36,527 nucleotides of DNA from Oscillatoria sp. SIO1A7 (GCA_010672965.1 JAAHFN010000023.1:171238-207764), one strand, 5' to 3'. Shown: positions 15,932 through 25,254, counted from the stretch's first letter. Notes: generated from the sequence alone by a model not told the origin. A program made the numbers and translations.

Positions 15932-17077
15932 TCATCTTTCACAGGAACTACGAATATCGAGGTTATAATCATTTTTAACGCGACTTTCATAAGCTTCTCT
16001 TTCTTCAGCCTCTTTGTTTCCATAAAAAAAGGCAAAAAGACCAAAACGACGCCCTGAAGTCACTGGAGTTGCCTCGTGCATGAGAGAACAGGAAAAAATC
16101 ACCGCCGACCCGGTATCGGGTTTGTATAAATGAGGGCCATATTCAGGAAAAGTTAAATACCCTCCTTCATATTCTCCGACATTTAAATTGAGGGTCATGG
16201 CAAAGCGTCGATGGGCAGTTCCCAGAGTCGTATTATCTCGGTGACGGCGGAAAAACCCCCGGCGACTGCCATCATAACAACCAATTTTATACCCTTCTCG
16301 CCTAGTTACAGGAAATTGAAAAACTTTTCTAATTTCCGGAAACACTCGACGGTTCATAATTAAATCCAGGTAATGGATTAAATCTGAGTTTTCTACAAAG
16401 TGGTCGCGGCGAATTTTTCGAGTATGGTCAATCACCCCAGTCGTCTTTTCTCCTTGCTGACGCATATAACCTGATTCGGCATTTCCTTCTGTTTCCCACC
16501 TTTGGATTAAATAACGACAAAATTCTGGAGTGAGTACATTGGGAATAAGGAGAACCGGCGCCTGCATAGTCAGATGTCGCGGGGATTCATGGGACAAATT
16601 ATTTTGAACATCTACCAAAATTTCACTAATCGTATCGATCGCATTTATTAAAGAATAAATTTTGACAACTCTCAGATTGATATCTAGTAAAAAAGCGGTA
16701 CGACTATAGGTTACAAGATCGGGATTGTCTGGAATATTACCCCGCTTGTACAGTCCATACTGACCGCTGACTTCATGGTTCGCATCAGACAGCAGTGTAA
16801 AGGTAATCTGATAGTCTTGAGCAAATTTTTGCCGAGATGATGGGGAATTCAGACTAACGCTAATAATTTCCAGATTCAACGCCTCAAATTTTGGCATGAA
16901 GTCGCGAAATGTCTCAGAAATTTGACGACACTGGGGCAGGTCATCATTGGCATAAAAAAATAAGAGGATTGGTTTTCCGGCTTGGGTTGCCAGAAAAGTC
17001 TTGTTTTCTTCACTGTCTGGTAAAACAAATAAAGGAGCGGGATCTCCCAGACTCAGAGTTTCTGTTGACTGTTTCAT
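15932..17077 (-). CDS. Peroxiredoxin-like domain fused to 2OG-Fe(II) oxygenase
   Basis: A 381-residue two-domain protein. Residues ~7-165 have an AhpC/TSA (BCP-like) fold signature: LGDPAPLFVLPD, ILLFFYANDDLPQCRQISETFRDF, LLSDANHEVSGQYG and the conserved Arg in YSRTAFLLD. Cys50 is in the peroxidatic position, but the usual Thr three residues before it is Leu and the Pro of PxxxTxxC is Ala, so peroxidase activity is uncertain. Residues ~185-375 are a prolyl-4-hydroxylase-like oxygenase with iron ligands His279-x-Asp281 (RRHRDN) and His334 (LMHEATPV), and a 2OG-binding Arg in SGRRFG. It probably hydroxylates a protein or peptide residue. Both boundaries are flanked by MITE-like elements. Confidence 0.88.
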   Translation of the reverse strand: MKQSTETLSLGDPAPLFVLPDSEENKTFLATQAGKPILLFFYANDDLPQCRQISETFRDFMPKFEALNLEIISVSLNSPSSRQKFAQDYQITFTLLSDANHEVSGQYGLYKRGNIPDNPDLVTYSRTAFLLDINLRVVKIYSLINAIDTISEILVDVQNNLSHESPRHLTMQAPVLLIPNVLTPEFCRYLIQRWETEGNAESGYMRQQGEKTTGVIDHTRKIRRDHFVENSDLIHYLDLIMNRRVFPEIRKVFQFPVTRREGYKIGCYDGSRRGFFRRHRDNTTLGTAHRRFAMTLNLNVGEYEGGYLTFPEYGPHLYKPDTGSAVIFSCSLMHEATPVTSGRRFGLFAFFYGNKEAEEREAYESRVKNDYNLDIRSSCER

Positions 17078-17126
17078 CGTTAGCGAGCGAAAAAAGAGAT
17101 TTATACAAGCTTATAAAGTTGCTACT

Positions 17127-17270
17127 ATATAGCGTTTCTCAAATTGCTGTGAGGTGTCTGGGGCGAAGCAATATCCCAATATGGTAATTACCGTTCCACA
17201 GCCGAGATCGTCCAAGGGATGCTGTCGCCCCTACGGTTCTTTTATTACACTTATTTGAGAAACGCTATAT
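17127..17270 (+). mobile_element. MITE-like element family A, copy 4 (complete)
   Basis: TATAGCGTTTCTCAAATTGC at left and ATTTGAGAAACGCTATA at right, 144 bp, with the same GGGGCGAAGC and GCTGTCGCCCCTACG interior. It lies about 50 bases upstream of the oxygenase fusion gene start. Confidence 0.82.
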
Positions 17271-17293
17271 TATCTAGAACACCGTAAGCACCG

Positions 17294-17417
17294 GGAGCAT
17301 TTCAATGTACGCTGCCGCCAGCCCCTTGGGCGTAAGCCCCGCCTCCGAAAAGCGGCTGGCGCGGCTACACAAACTCTCGCCCTTACGGGCTAACGGTTGC
17401 ATTCATTGAAATGCTCC
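17294..17417. mobile_element. MITE-like element family D, copy 2
   Basis: GGAGCATTTCAATG at left and CATTGAAATGCTCC at right, 124 bp. Interior words are shared with 4481-4605. The following 17418-17712 has only AT-rich DNA and AGCTGACCGCT-type repeat words. Confidence 0.82.
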
Positions 17418-17712
17418 CGTAAGCACCCCGACAATTCATACTGTTATTTTAATTGAAAATGGTATGAGATAAATTATAGTTTTTTTTGATTCTTTGCTGT
17501 TGTTGGCGCTCTGGTTTGATTTTAGCAGATATAGCATTAGGCATTAAGGTGTTTGATAATTCAAGGTTTGCCAAAGCTAGGAACTGCCTTGCTTGTGCTG
17601 ACCGCTGACCGCTCTCCTGCTGACCGCTTACTGCGAGATTTGGGAGCGATCGCCCATGCTGCGGGTGCGAGGAGGAATTGCGAGCGATCGCCTTATACGA
17701 AATGTGGGTTTT

Positions 17713-17818
17713 ATAGCACTACACAGTAAGGTTAGGACGGTTACAAAATGCCACAGCTTACGAAAGGCAAGACTTTGGCCGATAGCTGAGAGCTGATAGC
17801 TGACCGCTTACTGCTATA
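17713..17818. mobile_element. Small palindromic element family E, copy 1
   Basis: TATAGCAC...TGCTATA ends. The interior AGTAAGGTTAGGACGGTTAC, then AAAATGCCACAGCTTACGAAA and GGCCGATAGCTGAGAGCTGA, is almost identical in reverse complement at 34687-34793. It ends 20 bases from the stop codon of the PEP-synthase-like gene. Confidence 0.8.
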
Positions 17819-17838
17819 TTGCTAAAAAAGGCTAAATC

Positions 17839-20379
17839 TTATGAGAGCTGACGGCGGGCGGCTTCTAGGAGAAGGCGTTGCTCGGCACGGGAGATGGCCT
17901 GGTATGTCCGCTCCAAGTCATCCGGCTCCACAGAAATAGAAGTAATCCCCCATAGCACTAGCTCCGAGATAGCTTCGGCATTAATTCCTCCCAAACGGCC
18001 GCACAGACAACAGGGAATCCCGGCTTCTCGGGCCGTGGCAATCAACTGCCGGATGGCGCGGCGTACTGCAATATGGCTAGCATCAAAGCTCGCCGCCATA
18101 TCTGGGTCGTTGCGATCGGCAGCCAGAAGAAGCTGAGTTAAGTCATTGGAGCCAATCGCAATTCCCTCAGCACCTGCCTTTACATACTCCGGCAGCAAAA
18201 ACAATACCGAGGGCACTTCGGCCATAATCCAGAGTTGAAATCCTTTTTGCTGGGTTAGACCTACCTTTTCTACTCGATGGCGACAGAAAACCAATTCTTC
18301 TACCCCGCGCACGAATGGCAAGATTAAACGGATATCGGCATGACCCCATTGATAGAGCTTATCGAGGACGGCCAATTCCAAATCGAATAAAGTTGGGTTT
18401 TGGACATAGCTGAAAGCACCATGCTGTCCCAGAATAGGATTGTTTTCAAGATTCTGGGAGGGAAATTCATCAGAACGCCAATCTAGGCAGCGATAAAATA
18501 CGGGTTGCCCCGAAAAATGCCGAGCCAACAGACTTGCTTGCTCGGCCATTTTTTCTACAAACTCAATCTCCGATCGCTCCTCAATCCATTCGAGGGGATG
18601 TCGATCGCCCACTATTGCTAGTGCCATAAGTTCCGATCGCAACAAACCCAGGCCATCTAAGGGCAAATTGGGCAGGCGTTCCAGGGCACTCGGTTGGCTG
18701 AGATTAACTAGCAGTTGAGTAGCTAGAATAGGAGTACCGTACCAATTCAGATTGACTCTGGGTATTGAGATTGCCTGGTTCCCAGAAATAGATTCAGAGG
18801 CAGCAGGGAGATATACTTTGCCACTATTGCCATCAATTTTGATAACTCGACCCGTCTTAATTTTTTTGGTGGCACCGGCAGCGCCAACCACTGCTGGAAT
18901 TCCCAGTTCCCGAGCCAAAATGGCACCGTGACTGGTAATCCCTCCCCTTTCGGTAACCAATCCGGCGGCTTTTCCGATAGCATTCATCCAGTCAGGAGCG
19001 ATCGCCCGAGCAACGATAATCTGCCCTGGAGGTATGTCTTCAAGGGATTGATTTTCTTCGCTAATAACTCTGGCAGGAGCGATCGCTTCTCCTGAAGCTG
19101 CTGCAACTCCTACTATCTCTCCAGAAATAGAGGATGTCGTACCAGAATCTTCTTTAATCTGGGCTTCCTTAATCTGGGCTTCCTTAATCTGGGCTTCCTT
19201 AATCTGGGACGGAGGATAACTTTGATTATCTGTATTCTGAGCTTCCTTGTTATGGGCTTCCTGATTCTGAGGCAAAGGATAACTTTGATTATCTTTTACT
19301 GTTCGCTCGTCTTTTGCTATATAATTCTTAGCTTTCAACGGCTGAACTTGGGTCAGATACAACTGTGGTTTTAAGGGAAATTGCTCTATTCCCCTTGAGT
19401 CGGCGAGTCCAAGAGTCCACTCCAGCCGAAAAGTCGAACCTATTTCGGAGCCAATATCTCGGGCTAGTTTTACTAAATCCTTAATATAGGCTTGCTCAAG
19501 AGCATATCTGGAAGTTTTTTCGTCATCGAGCAAATAAGTAGTCAGGCCATTATGTTTGTTGAGGTTAACCATGCTTGCTCCCTCCAGGTGTGGCATCAGT
19601 CCTAGGGGTTGCTCTGTCCTCTCCAGATGTCCTTCTATATGATAAGCGATCGGTTTATTGCCTAGCTTCTTACTGTAGGGGACTCCAGTATCGGGGTCTA
19701 TTTGATAAGAATCTGGGATGACCTGTCCGGTAGCGATCGCAACTCCCAATCCCCAAGTAGCTTTTATTTCCAATCCCGCTGGACTGGCCCGCAGGGTTCC
19801 CGCTGCCACCGCATCCCACACGGGCTGTACCAATACTGCTAGCTCTATCTGATGCAGTTGCATTCCCATCCGTTGCCAGTAAAACAGGCTTCTAGCTCGA
19901 AAAGCCTCGGCCCAGGTTTTTTTGAGAGCGATCGCCAATTGCGTCGGATCGTTCCTGCAAATATGAGCTTCGAGCAGGCCAGATGTCTGTGAAATACTTG
20001 GTGAAGGGCGGAAAACTATCGCTCCTCCATGCCACTGTTGGAGATTTGAGTATAGGGCCTCTATCCAATCTTGGGGCAACTCGGCAGCGATAATTCCCTT
20101 GCGAATATGTTGGGCCAGCTCCTGCAACTGACGCCCATCATCCACATTCAGATATAGCCCAGAATTGAGGAGTTCGGCAAATAGGGGCTCGGACCAATTG
20201 TTGGTTTCCAAAAATTGCCGCAATACCGGCGCTCCGATCGCAAAACCGGGCACCACAGGATAACCGGACTGCGCCAGATTGCCCAGACAACAAGCTTTTT
20301 CCCCCACTAACTTGCGCTCTCGGGGTTGAATCCGATCCAGCCAGTAAATGCCTTCCACCAGATAATCATGAGTTAACAA
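17839..20379 (-). CDS. PEP synthase-like (pyruvate, water dikinase family) enzyme
   Basis: An 846-residue three-domain protein. The N-terminal PEP/pyruvate-binding domain spans about 1-355 (WLDRIQPRERKLVGEKACCLGNLAQSGYPVVPGFAI; RLEWTLG; LYLTQVQPLKAK). The swivelling phosphohistidine domain has TERGGITSHGAILARELGIPAVVGA, with the phospho-accepting His near residue 484. The C-terminal TIM-barrel PEP-binding domain has GLGLLRSELM, FYRCLDWRSDEF, GIAIGSNDLTQL and a Cys-containing PCCLCGRLGG. The ATP-binding Arg segment is atypical: after VFRPS the usual ATAEDLPxASFAG motif is absent, so synthase activity may be altered. The linker at ~360-412 contains four tandem AQIKE-type units. The start is TTG at 20379 (no in-frame ATG nearby), with AAGGGG about 13 bases upstream. 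Confidence 0.82.
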   Translation of the reverse strand: MLTHDYLVEGIYWLDRIQPRERKLVGEKACCLGNLAQSGYPVVPGFAIGAPVLRQFLETNNWSEPLFAELLNSGLYLNVDDGRQLQELAQHIRKGIIAAELPQDWIEALYSNLQQWHGGAIVFRPSPSISQTSGLLEAHICRNDPTQLAIALKKTWAEAFRARSLFYWQRMGMQLHQIELAVLVQPVWDAVAAGTLRASPAGLEIKATWGLGVAIATGQVIPDSYQIDPDTGVPYSKKLGNKPIAYHIEGHLERTEQPLGLMPHLEGASMVNLNKHNGLTTYLLDDEKTSRYALEQAYIKDLVKLARDIGSEIGSTFRLEWTLGLADSRGIEQFPLKPQLYLTQVQPLKAKNYIAKDERTVKDNQSYPLPQNQEAHNKEAQNTDNQSYPPSQIKEAQIKEAQIKEAQIKEDSGTTSSISGEIVGVAAASGEAIAPARVISEENQSLEDIPPGQIIVARAIAPDWMNAIGKAAGLVTERGGITSHGAILARELGIPAVVGAAGATKKIKTGRVIKIDGNSGKVYLPAASESISGNQAISIPRVNLNWYGTPILATQLLVNLSQPSALERLPNLPLDGLGLLRSELMALAIVGDRHPLEWIEERSEIEFVEKMAEQASLLARHFSGQPVFYRCLDWRSDEFPSQNLENNPILGQHGAFSYVQNPTLFDLELAVLDKLYQWGHADIRLILPFVRGVEELVFCRHRVEKVGLTQQKGFQLWIMAEVPSVLFLLPEYVKAGAEGIAIGSNDLTQLLLAADRNDPDMAASFDASHIAVRRAIRQLIATAREAGIPCCLCGRLGGINAEAISELVLWGITSISVEPDDLERTYQAISRAEQRLLLEAARRQLS

Positions 20380-20542
20380 TTCTTTATGTTAGCCCCTTGC
20401 GAGCGACAATACTCGTCATCTGTCCTTGCCTTGGAAGCCAAGGGGCAAAGTCAGACGCAATGGCTGCTATTGAAGGCTTGAATAATACCATACCCGGGAG
20501 CGCCCTCAAAATATTTCCTAACTTACATCTTGCCTGCCCGGT

Positions 20543-20595
20543 CAAACGCTATATGTATATCTTTTAATTTTAAATCAACCTACATATATAGTTTG
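20543..20595. repeat. Imperfect inverted repeat CAAACGCTATATGTA / TACATATATAGTTTG
   Basis: Fifteen-base arms with two mismatches surround an AT-rich centre. The rest of the 20380-20989 gap holds a GCCCCTTG...CAAGGGGC pair near the PEP-synthase-like gene start (20392-20449) and a short GAATTCAAAATTCAAAATTC repeat at 20732-20742, also seen at 1066. No gene is seen there. Confidence 0.55.
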
Positions 20596-20807
20596 TCAGT
20601 TATTTTTCCATTTGCTACTGCCTATTCCCATGCTACCAAATAGGCTCTCTTGGAGAGATGGTTGCGAAGCGGTCCGCGTTAGAGGATAATTTAAGGGTTC
20701 TGCGCGGAATTCACGCAATTGAGAATTCAAAATTCAAAATTCTTTTGGAGCCAGGCTCCCGGCCATAAGAGGGCGAAGAAAGATTATTTCTGCCGCGCTG
20801 CACTAGC

Positions 20808-20836
20808 TTGCATGAAAATTGTAGAAACTATATTAA
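20808..20836 (+). promoter_or_regulatory. Possible promoter for the CHAT gene
   Basis: TTGCAT, a 17-nt spacer, and TATTAA lie about 155 bases before the CHAT gene ATG. The match to consensus is moderate and the surrounding DNA is AT-rich, so this is a weak call. Confidence 0.3.
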
Positions 20837-20989
20837 AACAAATCGCTAATAGATTACTTTAAAAATACATTATTAATTTAATATATGCTCATAGCTATAG
20901 TTTATCGTAAGGTTGGCTTTAGCTTACCTCAGCCGCTACAGTAACATATTAAAAAGAAAATATGCCCTCGTAAACTGGCACTCCTTGAG

Positions 20990-23662
20990 ATGAAAAAAAT
21001 CCGTTTGCGACTAAAAGCTATCTACAGCTACTTTGGTTTGGGATTGCTGACTTTTTTAATTGTGGCAATCTCCTCCTACACTCCATCTAATGCTGCAATA
21101 AGCCCGATGCCCAATTCTGAGGTAAAGACTGAAGTATTTCCTACAAGCAGAGCTTTAAAGACGGAAATTTTTACGAGGAAAGAGACTAAAGTTTTGGCGG
21201 CGAGGGGGATGGAATGGGGTAGAAACCTTTATGAAGCAGGGCGCTTGGCCGATGCGGTTTCGGCTTGGCAGCAAGCAGCGCGAGGGTTCGAGTTAGAAGG
21301 CGATCGCCGAAGCGTTGCTCTGAGTTTAAACTATATCTCCTTGGCCTATCAAGACTTGGGACGGCTAGACCGGGCGCAAGAGGCAATAGACCAAAGCCTG
21401 ACACTGCTAGCGGAGCAAGGAGTTGTTTTGCCCCAAGTATTAAACAGTAGAGGCAGCCTGCAACTGGCAAGGGGACAAACCGAAGCTGCCTTAGAGACCT
21501 GGCAACAAGCCGAAAGCGCCTACAGCAAAATAGGGGACGAAGCCGGAAGGCTGGGCAGTTTAATCAACCAAGCAGGAGCTATGCAAGCTTTAGGACAGTA
21601 TCGTCGAGCTAGGATTGTTTTAGAGCGCCTGAAAACAGAACTAGAAGATAAGCCAAATTCTCAGGTCAAAGTGACGGGGCTCCATAGCTTGGGAATAGCC
21701 CTACAAGTGGTGGGAGATTTGGAGCAATCTCGGCAAGTCCTAGAGGAAAGCTTGGAGATGACCCAGCAATTAGAAGCAAGGGGTCTATCTCAGGCCGGCG
21801 AAAAGAGTGCTATTTTATTTAGCTTGGGAAATACCGCCAGAGCTTTGGCAGAAAACGATCTTGCCCTGTCCTACTATCAACAAGCGGCTGCAGGGACAAA
21901 AGGGGCGATATCCATTTTGGAAGCAGAATTGAACCAGCTCGATCTACTTATAGATACCGAGCAGTGGGAAAATGCTAGAGCATTATTGCCCCAAATCGAG
22001 TCTCGCCTCGCCAATATAAACCCAAGCCGGATGTCGGTTTATGCGCGAGCGAACTTTGCCCAGAACTTAATGAATCTGGAAACCAAAACCAATCCAACGA
22101 CCAATCCAAACTTAGCGCCGGAGAATTCCGAGTTTTCAGTGTTGGTTTCGAGGATTTTAGCGGTTGCTATCCGAGAAGCGAGGGAATTGCAAGACCCCAG
22201 AGCGGAATCCTACGCTTTGGGTCAGTTAGGCAACTTGTACGAACGGACGCAGCAGTGGGCGGAGTCTCGTTCTCTAACGGAGCAAGCGTTATTAATAGCT
22301 CAGTCTATTAATGCCTCGGATATCGTGCCTCGCTGGCAGTGGCAGTTGGGTCGGGTTATGAAAGAGCAGGGCAATGTAACCGGAGCGATCGCAGCTTATA
22401 GCGAAGCAGTCAGCACCCTGAAATCCCTGCGTTCTGACTTAACGGCGATCGCTCCCGACGTTCAATTTTCTTTTCGAGAAAGCGTAGAACCAATTTATAG
22501 GCAGCTTGTAGATTTGTTATTGGAACCTTCTGAGGGCAAAGTCAGCCAAAAAAATCTCAAGCAAGCCCGGGAAACCATCGAACTCCTGCAACTGGCAGAA
22601 TTAGACAACTTTTTTCGTAACGCCTGTCTCCAGCCGCAGCCGGAGCAAATTGACCGGGTAGATCCCACAGCAGCAACAATTTATCCGATTATTTTGCCAA
22701 ACCGCTTAGCAGTAATTCTCTCTTTACCCGGGAAACCTTTGGAATACTACGAAACTATAGCAAGCGAGGAGAAGATTAATCTTGGGATTCGCAATGTACT
22801 GCAATCCCTTAACCCAATTTTCTCCGATAAACTCCGCTTGCAGTTTTCCCAGCAAATTTATGACTGGCTGATTCTTCCTGCAGAAGCAGACTTAGCCAAT
22901 AGTGGCGTGCAAACCCTAGTTTTTATAATGGACGGACCATTACGAAATTTGCCTGCGGGGGTACTCTACGATGGCGATCGGTATCTAATAGAAAAATATA
23001 GTATTGCTCTGACCCCCGGGTTGCAACTGCTAGAACCGCGATCGATATCTCCAGAAGAATTTGCTACTCTAACTGGCGGTCTCACCGAGGCTCGTCAAGG
23101 CTTTTCTGCCCTTCCCGCTGTTGAGTCAGAAGTCAACGAGATTGCTACTCAAATTAAGAGCGAGGTTTTTCTCAATAGCGACTTTACTGCAAACAACCTG
23201 CAAGAGCAAATCAAGGCACTTCCTTTCCCGGTAGTTCACTTGGCGACTCATGGCCAGTTTAGCTCCAACTCCGAGGAGACATTTATTCTCACTTGGGATG
23301 AGAAAATCCAGGTGGAAGATTTTCGGAAATTACTCTTTAGCAGAGGACAAAAGATTGCTAGTCCCGTTGAGTTGCTAGTCCTGAGTGCCTGCCAAACAGC
23401 ACAAGGAGACGATCGCGCGGCTTTGGGGTTGGCGGGAATAGCAGTGCGGTCTGGGGCTCGCAGCACCGTAGCTTCCCTATGGGCCGTCAATGACGAATCT
23501 ACCTCGCGACTGATGGCTGAATTTTATCGAGAATTGGCTAAATCTTCTGGAGTTGCCAAAGCGGAAGCTCTGCGCCAAGCACAAATAACTATGCTTCAAG
23601 AAGACAGCTACAAGCATCCCTATTTCTGGTCTTCTTTTGTTCTGGTAGGAAACTGGCTCTAA
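20990..23662 (+). CDS. Exported TPR-CHAT domain protein
   Basis: An 890-residue protein. The N-terminus (KKIRLRLKAIYSYFGLGLLTFLIVAISS...SNAAIS) is a signal peptide or membrane anchor. Residues ~70-500 are tetratricopeptide repeats (for example AVSAWQQAARGFELEGD, AQEAIDQSL, ALSYYQQAA, AIAAYSEAVSTL). The C-terminal ~280 residues are a CHAT domain, a caspase-like fold, with the expected dyad His754 (VVHLATHG) and Cys801 (LLVLSACQTA), followed by ALGLAGIAVRSGARSTVASLW. Both catalytic residues are intact. In filamentous cyanobacteria, TPR-CHAT proteins of this type are frequently near DUF928, CHASE2 and two-partner-secretion genes, and DUF928 and CHASE2 genes follow here. A hairpin terminator at 23671 probably makes it a separate transcription unit. 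Confidence 0.92.
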   Translation: MKKIRLRLKAIYSYFGLGLLTFLIVAISSYTPSNAAISPMPNSEVKTEVFPTSRALKTEIFTRKETKVLAARGMEWGRNLYEAGRLADAVSAWQQAARGFELEGDRRSVALSLNYISLAYQDLGRLDRAQEAIDQSLTLLAEQGVVLPQVLNSRGSLQLARGQTEAALETWQQAESAYSKIGDEAGRLGSLINQAGAMQALGQYRRARIVLERLKTELEDKPNSQVKVTGLHSLGIALQVVGDLEQSRQVLEESLEMTQQLEARGLSQAGEKSAILFSLGNTARALAENDLALSYYQQAAAGTKGAISILEAELNQLDLLIDTEQWENARALLPQIESRLANINPSRMSVYARANFAQNLMNLETKTNPTTNPNLAPENSEFSVLVSRILAVAIREARELQDPRAESYALGQLGNLYERTQQWAESRSLTEQALLIAQSINASDIVPRWQWQLGRVMKEQGNVTGAIAAYSEAVSTLKSLRSDLTAIAPDVQFSFRESVEPIYRQLVDLLLEPSEGKVSQKNLKQARETIELLQLAELDNFFRNACLQPQPEQIDRVDPTAATIYPIILPNRLAVILSLPGKPLEYYETIASEEKINLGIRNVLQSLNPIFSDKLRLQFSQQIYDWLILPAEADLANSGVQTLVFIMDGPLRNLPAGVLYDGDRYLIEKYSIALTPGLQLLEPRSISPEEFATLTGGLTEARQGFSALPAVESEVNEIATQIKSEVFLNSDFTANNLQEQIKALPFPVVHLATHGQFSSNSEETFILTWDEKIQVEDFRKLLFSRGQKIASPVELLVLSACQTAQGDDRAALGLAGIAVRSGARSTVASLWAVNDESTSRLMAEFYRELAKSSGVAKAEALRQAQITMLQEDSYKHPYFWSSFVLVGNWL

Positions 23663-23670
23663 TGGCAACC

Positions 23671-23699
23671 GGGCATTGGGAAAGCCGATGCCCTTTTGT
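23671..23699 (+). terminator. Hairpin terminator after the CHAT gene
   Basis: GGGCAT (23671-23676) pairs with ATGCCC (23688-23693), followed by TTTTGT. It is a modest stem but well placed eight bases after the CHAT stop. Confidence 0.5.
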
Positions 23700-23922
23700 C
23701 CATGCCCAAGATGGCCATTTTAAGGAAAGACTCTATTATAATAAGAGTTGAATGGGAGTTTTTAACGGTCCGGCAAGCTATTACCGGGAAATAATTTGCT
23801 CGGATAAAATGCGATCGCTTTAACTCTTAACTAAACTTGTTTTTTTAGTAAAGACCAATTTGAAAGGCGATAGCTTCTTGACTAAGAGGTAAAATCTTTA
23901 TTTATACCAAGGAGGTTATTAT

Positions 23923-24669
23923 ATGAACTGGAAGAAATTTCCTCTACCCTTAACCATGCTGTCTTTTGCTCTCTCTCTGGAACTGGCTATAGTCCCAGTT
24001 CTACCAGCGCGAAGCCAACTGCCGAGCGCTACAGCGAGCGTGACATTCAATCCACCCGGAGATGGTCTGCCAGAGGAAACTATTGGCGGAGCTTCACGGT
24101 CTCCTAACGGCAAGGTTTGCCCCGAGGATGCAGCAGCATTGGACCGAGGGGTTATGCCTTTGATACCTGCCACAAACCACGGGCAAACTATTGCCTCTCA
24201 TCCAACCATTTATCTATATATGCCCAAAACTTCTGCCTCGCAAGTGCTTTTGAGCCTGGGGGATAAAGAAGGAAACAATATTTACCAAGAATTTTTGCCC
24301 GCGATCGCCACAGGGAGTATTGTCGGCTTCCAGCTCCCGGCGGATGCACCAGCTCTAGAAACTGGCAAGACTTATAAGTGGTCGATGGCGATCGTCTGCG
24401 GAGGCTCGCTCAGAGCCGACAGTCCCATAGTAAGCGGATGGATTAAGCGGGTAGAAGGGGATGCAACTACGATAGGCCAGCTCGATAGAGACCCATCCCT
24501 AGAGGGTGCCGCCTTATATGGAGCGAAAGGCTTGTGGTACGAAACTATCGGCACTCTAGTAGAACTGCGACGCCAGCAGCCCGAGGACGCCACCATTACC
24601 GAGAACTGGAAAAACTTGCTAACTTCTGTTGGGCTAGATGCGATCGCCAGTCAGCCAGTCAGCCAGTAA
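23923..24669 (+). CDS. DUF928 family exported protein (1)
   Basis: A 248-residue protein with a signal peptide (FPLPLTMLSFALSLELAIVPVLPARSQ). Family traits are VTFNPPGDGLPEETIGGASR, two cysteines (GKVCPED and MAIVCGG) that could form a disulfide, PLIPATNHGQTIASHPTIYLYMP, and the C-terminal GLWYETIGTLVELRRQQPEDATITENWKNLLTSVGL. DUF928 proteins are cyanobacterial, periplasmic and of unknown function. A very strong ribosome binding site AAGGAGG (23910-23916) sets the start. The last codons (ASQPVSQ) lie in a CAGCCAGT tandem repeat that runs on past the stop. The paralogue at 29583 shares the layout. Confidence 0.88.
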   Translation: MNWKKFPLPLTMLSFALSLELAIVPVLPARSQLPSATASVTFNPPGDGLPEETIGGASRSPNGKVCPEDAAALDRGVMPLIPATNHGQTIASHPTIYLYMPKTSASQVLLSLGDKEGNNIYQEFLPAIATGSIVGFQLPADAPALETGKTYKWSMAIVCGGSLRADSPIVSGWIKRVEGDATTIGQLDRDPSLEGAALYGAKGLWYETIGTLVELRRQQPEDATITENWKNLLTSVGLDAIASQPVSQ

Positions 24670-24722
24670 CATAAGTCAGCCAGCAAGTCAGCCAGTCAGT
24701 CAGCCAGCCAGTCAGCAAGCAA
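24644..24722. repeat. (CAGCCAGT)-type tandem repeat spanning a stop codon
   Basis: Degenerate units of GCCAGTCA / GCCAGCAA run from inside the last codons of the DUF928 gene through its TAA (24667-24669) and about 50 bases beyond. The protein's C-terminal SQPVSQ is therefore repeat-encoded. Confidence 0.85.
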
Positions 24723-24730
24723 CAAACACA

Positions 24731-24808
24731 GGACTTACGCAAAGTATCCATATCTAGTATTTGTAGGGGCAATCCTCGCCCCTATGCATAGAGTCTATGC
24801 GTAAGTCC
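24731..24808. mobile_element. MITE-like element family B, copy 3
   Basis: GGACTTACGCAAA and TGCGTAAGTCC ends, 78 bp, with interior TAGTATTTGTAGGGGCAATCC and TAGAGTCTA as in the 14425 copy. It lies between the DUF928 gene and its terminator. Confidence 0.8.
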
Positions 24809-24841
24809 CAAAACAATTGAAGCAAAACTGACAATCCTAGT

Positions 24842-24872
24842 AACCCGGTTTTTAATATAAGCCGGGTTTTTA
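24842..24872 (+). terminator. Rho-independent terminator after DUF928 (1)
   Basis: AACCCGG (24842-24848) pairs with CCGGGTT (24862-24868) and ends in TTTTT. It separates the first DUF928 gene from the CHASE2 genes that follow. Confidence 0.7.
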
Positions 24873-24884
24873 CATACAGGACCA

Positions 24885-25060
24885 GGAAGTGTGGGGAGTG
24901 TGGGGAGTGTGGGGAGAGAGGGGAGAGAGGGGAGTGTGGGGAGTGTGGGGAGTGTGGGGACAGAGGGGAGTGTGGAGAGTGTGGGGAGAGAGGGGAGTGG
25001 AAAATTTTCAGCAGTCCTTCCCACCCTTCCCACCCTTCCCACCCTTCCCACCCTTCCCAT
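24885..25060. repeat. GTGTGGGGA array facing a CCCTTCCCA array
   Basis: About 120 bases of GTGTGGGGA / GAGAGGGGA units are followed by CCCTTCCCACCCTTCCCA units. This is the same inverted two-part organisation as at 475-596. Frames through it encode EGWEG and SPHSP repeats and are not genes. 25061-25254 shows no feature. Confidence 0.85.
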
Positions 25061-25254
25061 GCCCGTGCCCAATACCATATGGGGTTCAATAGAACAATAT
25101 CGGCCAATAGATATAGAATGGAGTTCAAAGATATGAGGACCGACTATTAGAAAGCGATCGAGGTTGCCAAAAAATCTTGCTAACAATTGCAGCAGAAGTC
25201 GAGCGAACGAGTATGGGTAAATTTTAAGAAATTGGGTCTGGGTTCGGGATATCT

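Noticed and set aside
24754-25186. Frames encoding EGWEG and SPHSPL repeats
   Set aside because: They are translations of the GTGTGGGGA/CCCTTCCCA simple repeats, open in several frames at once.
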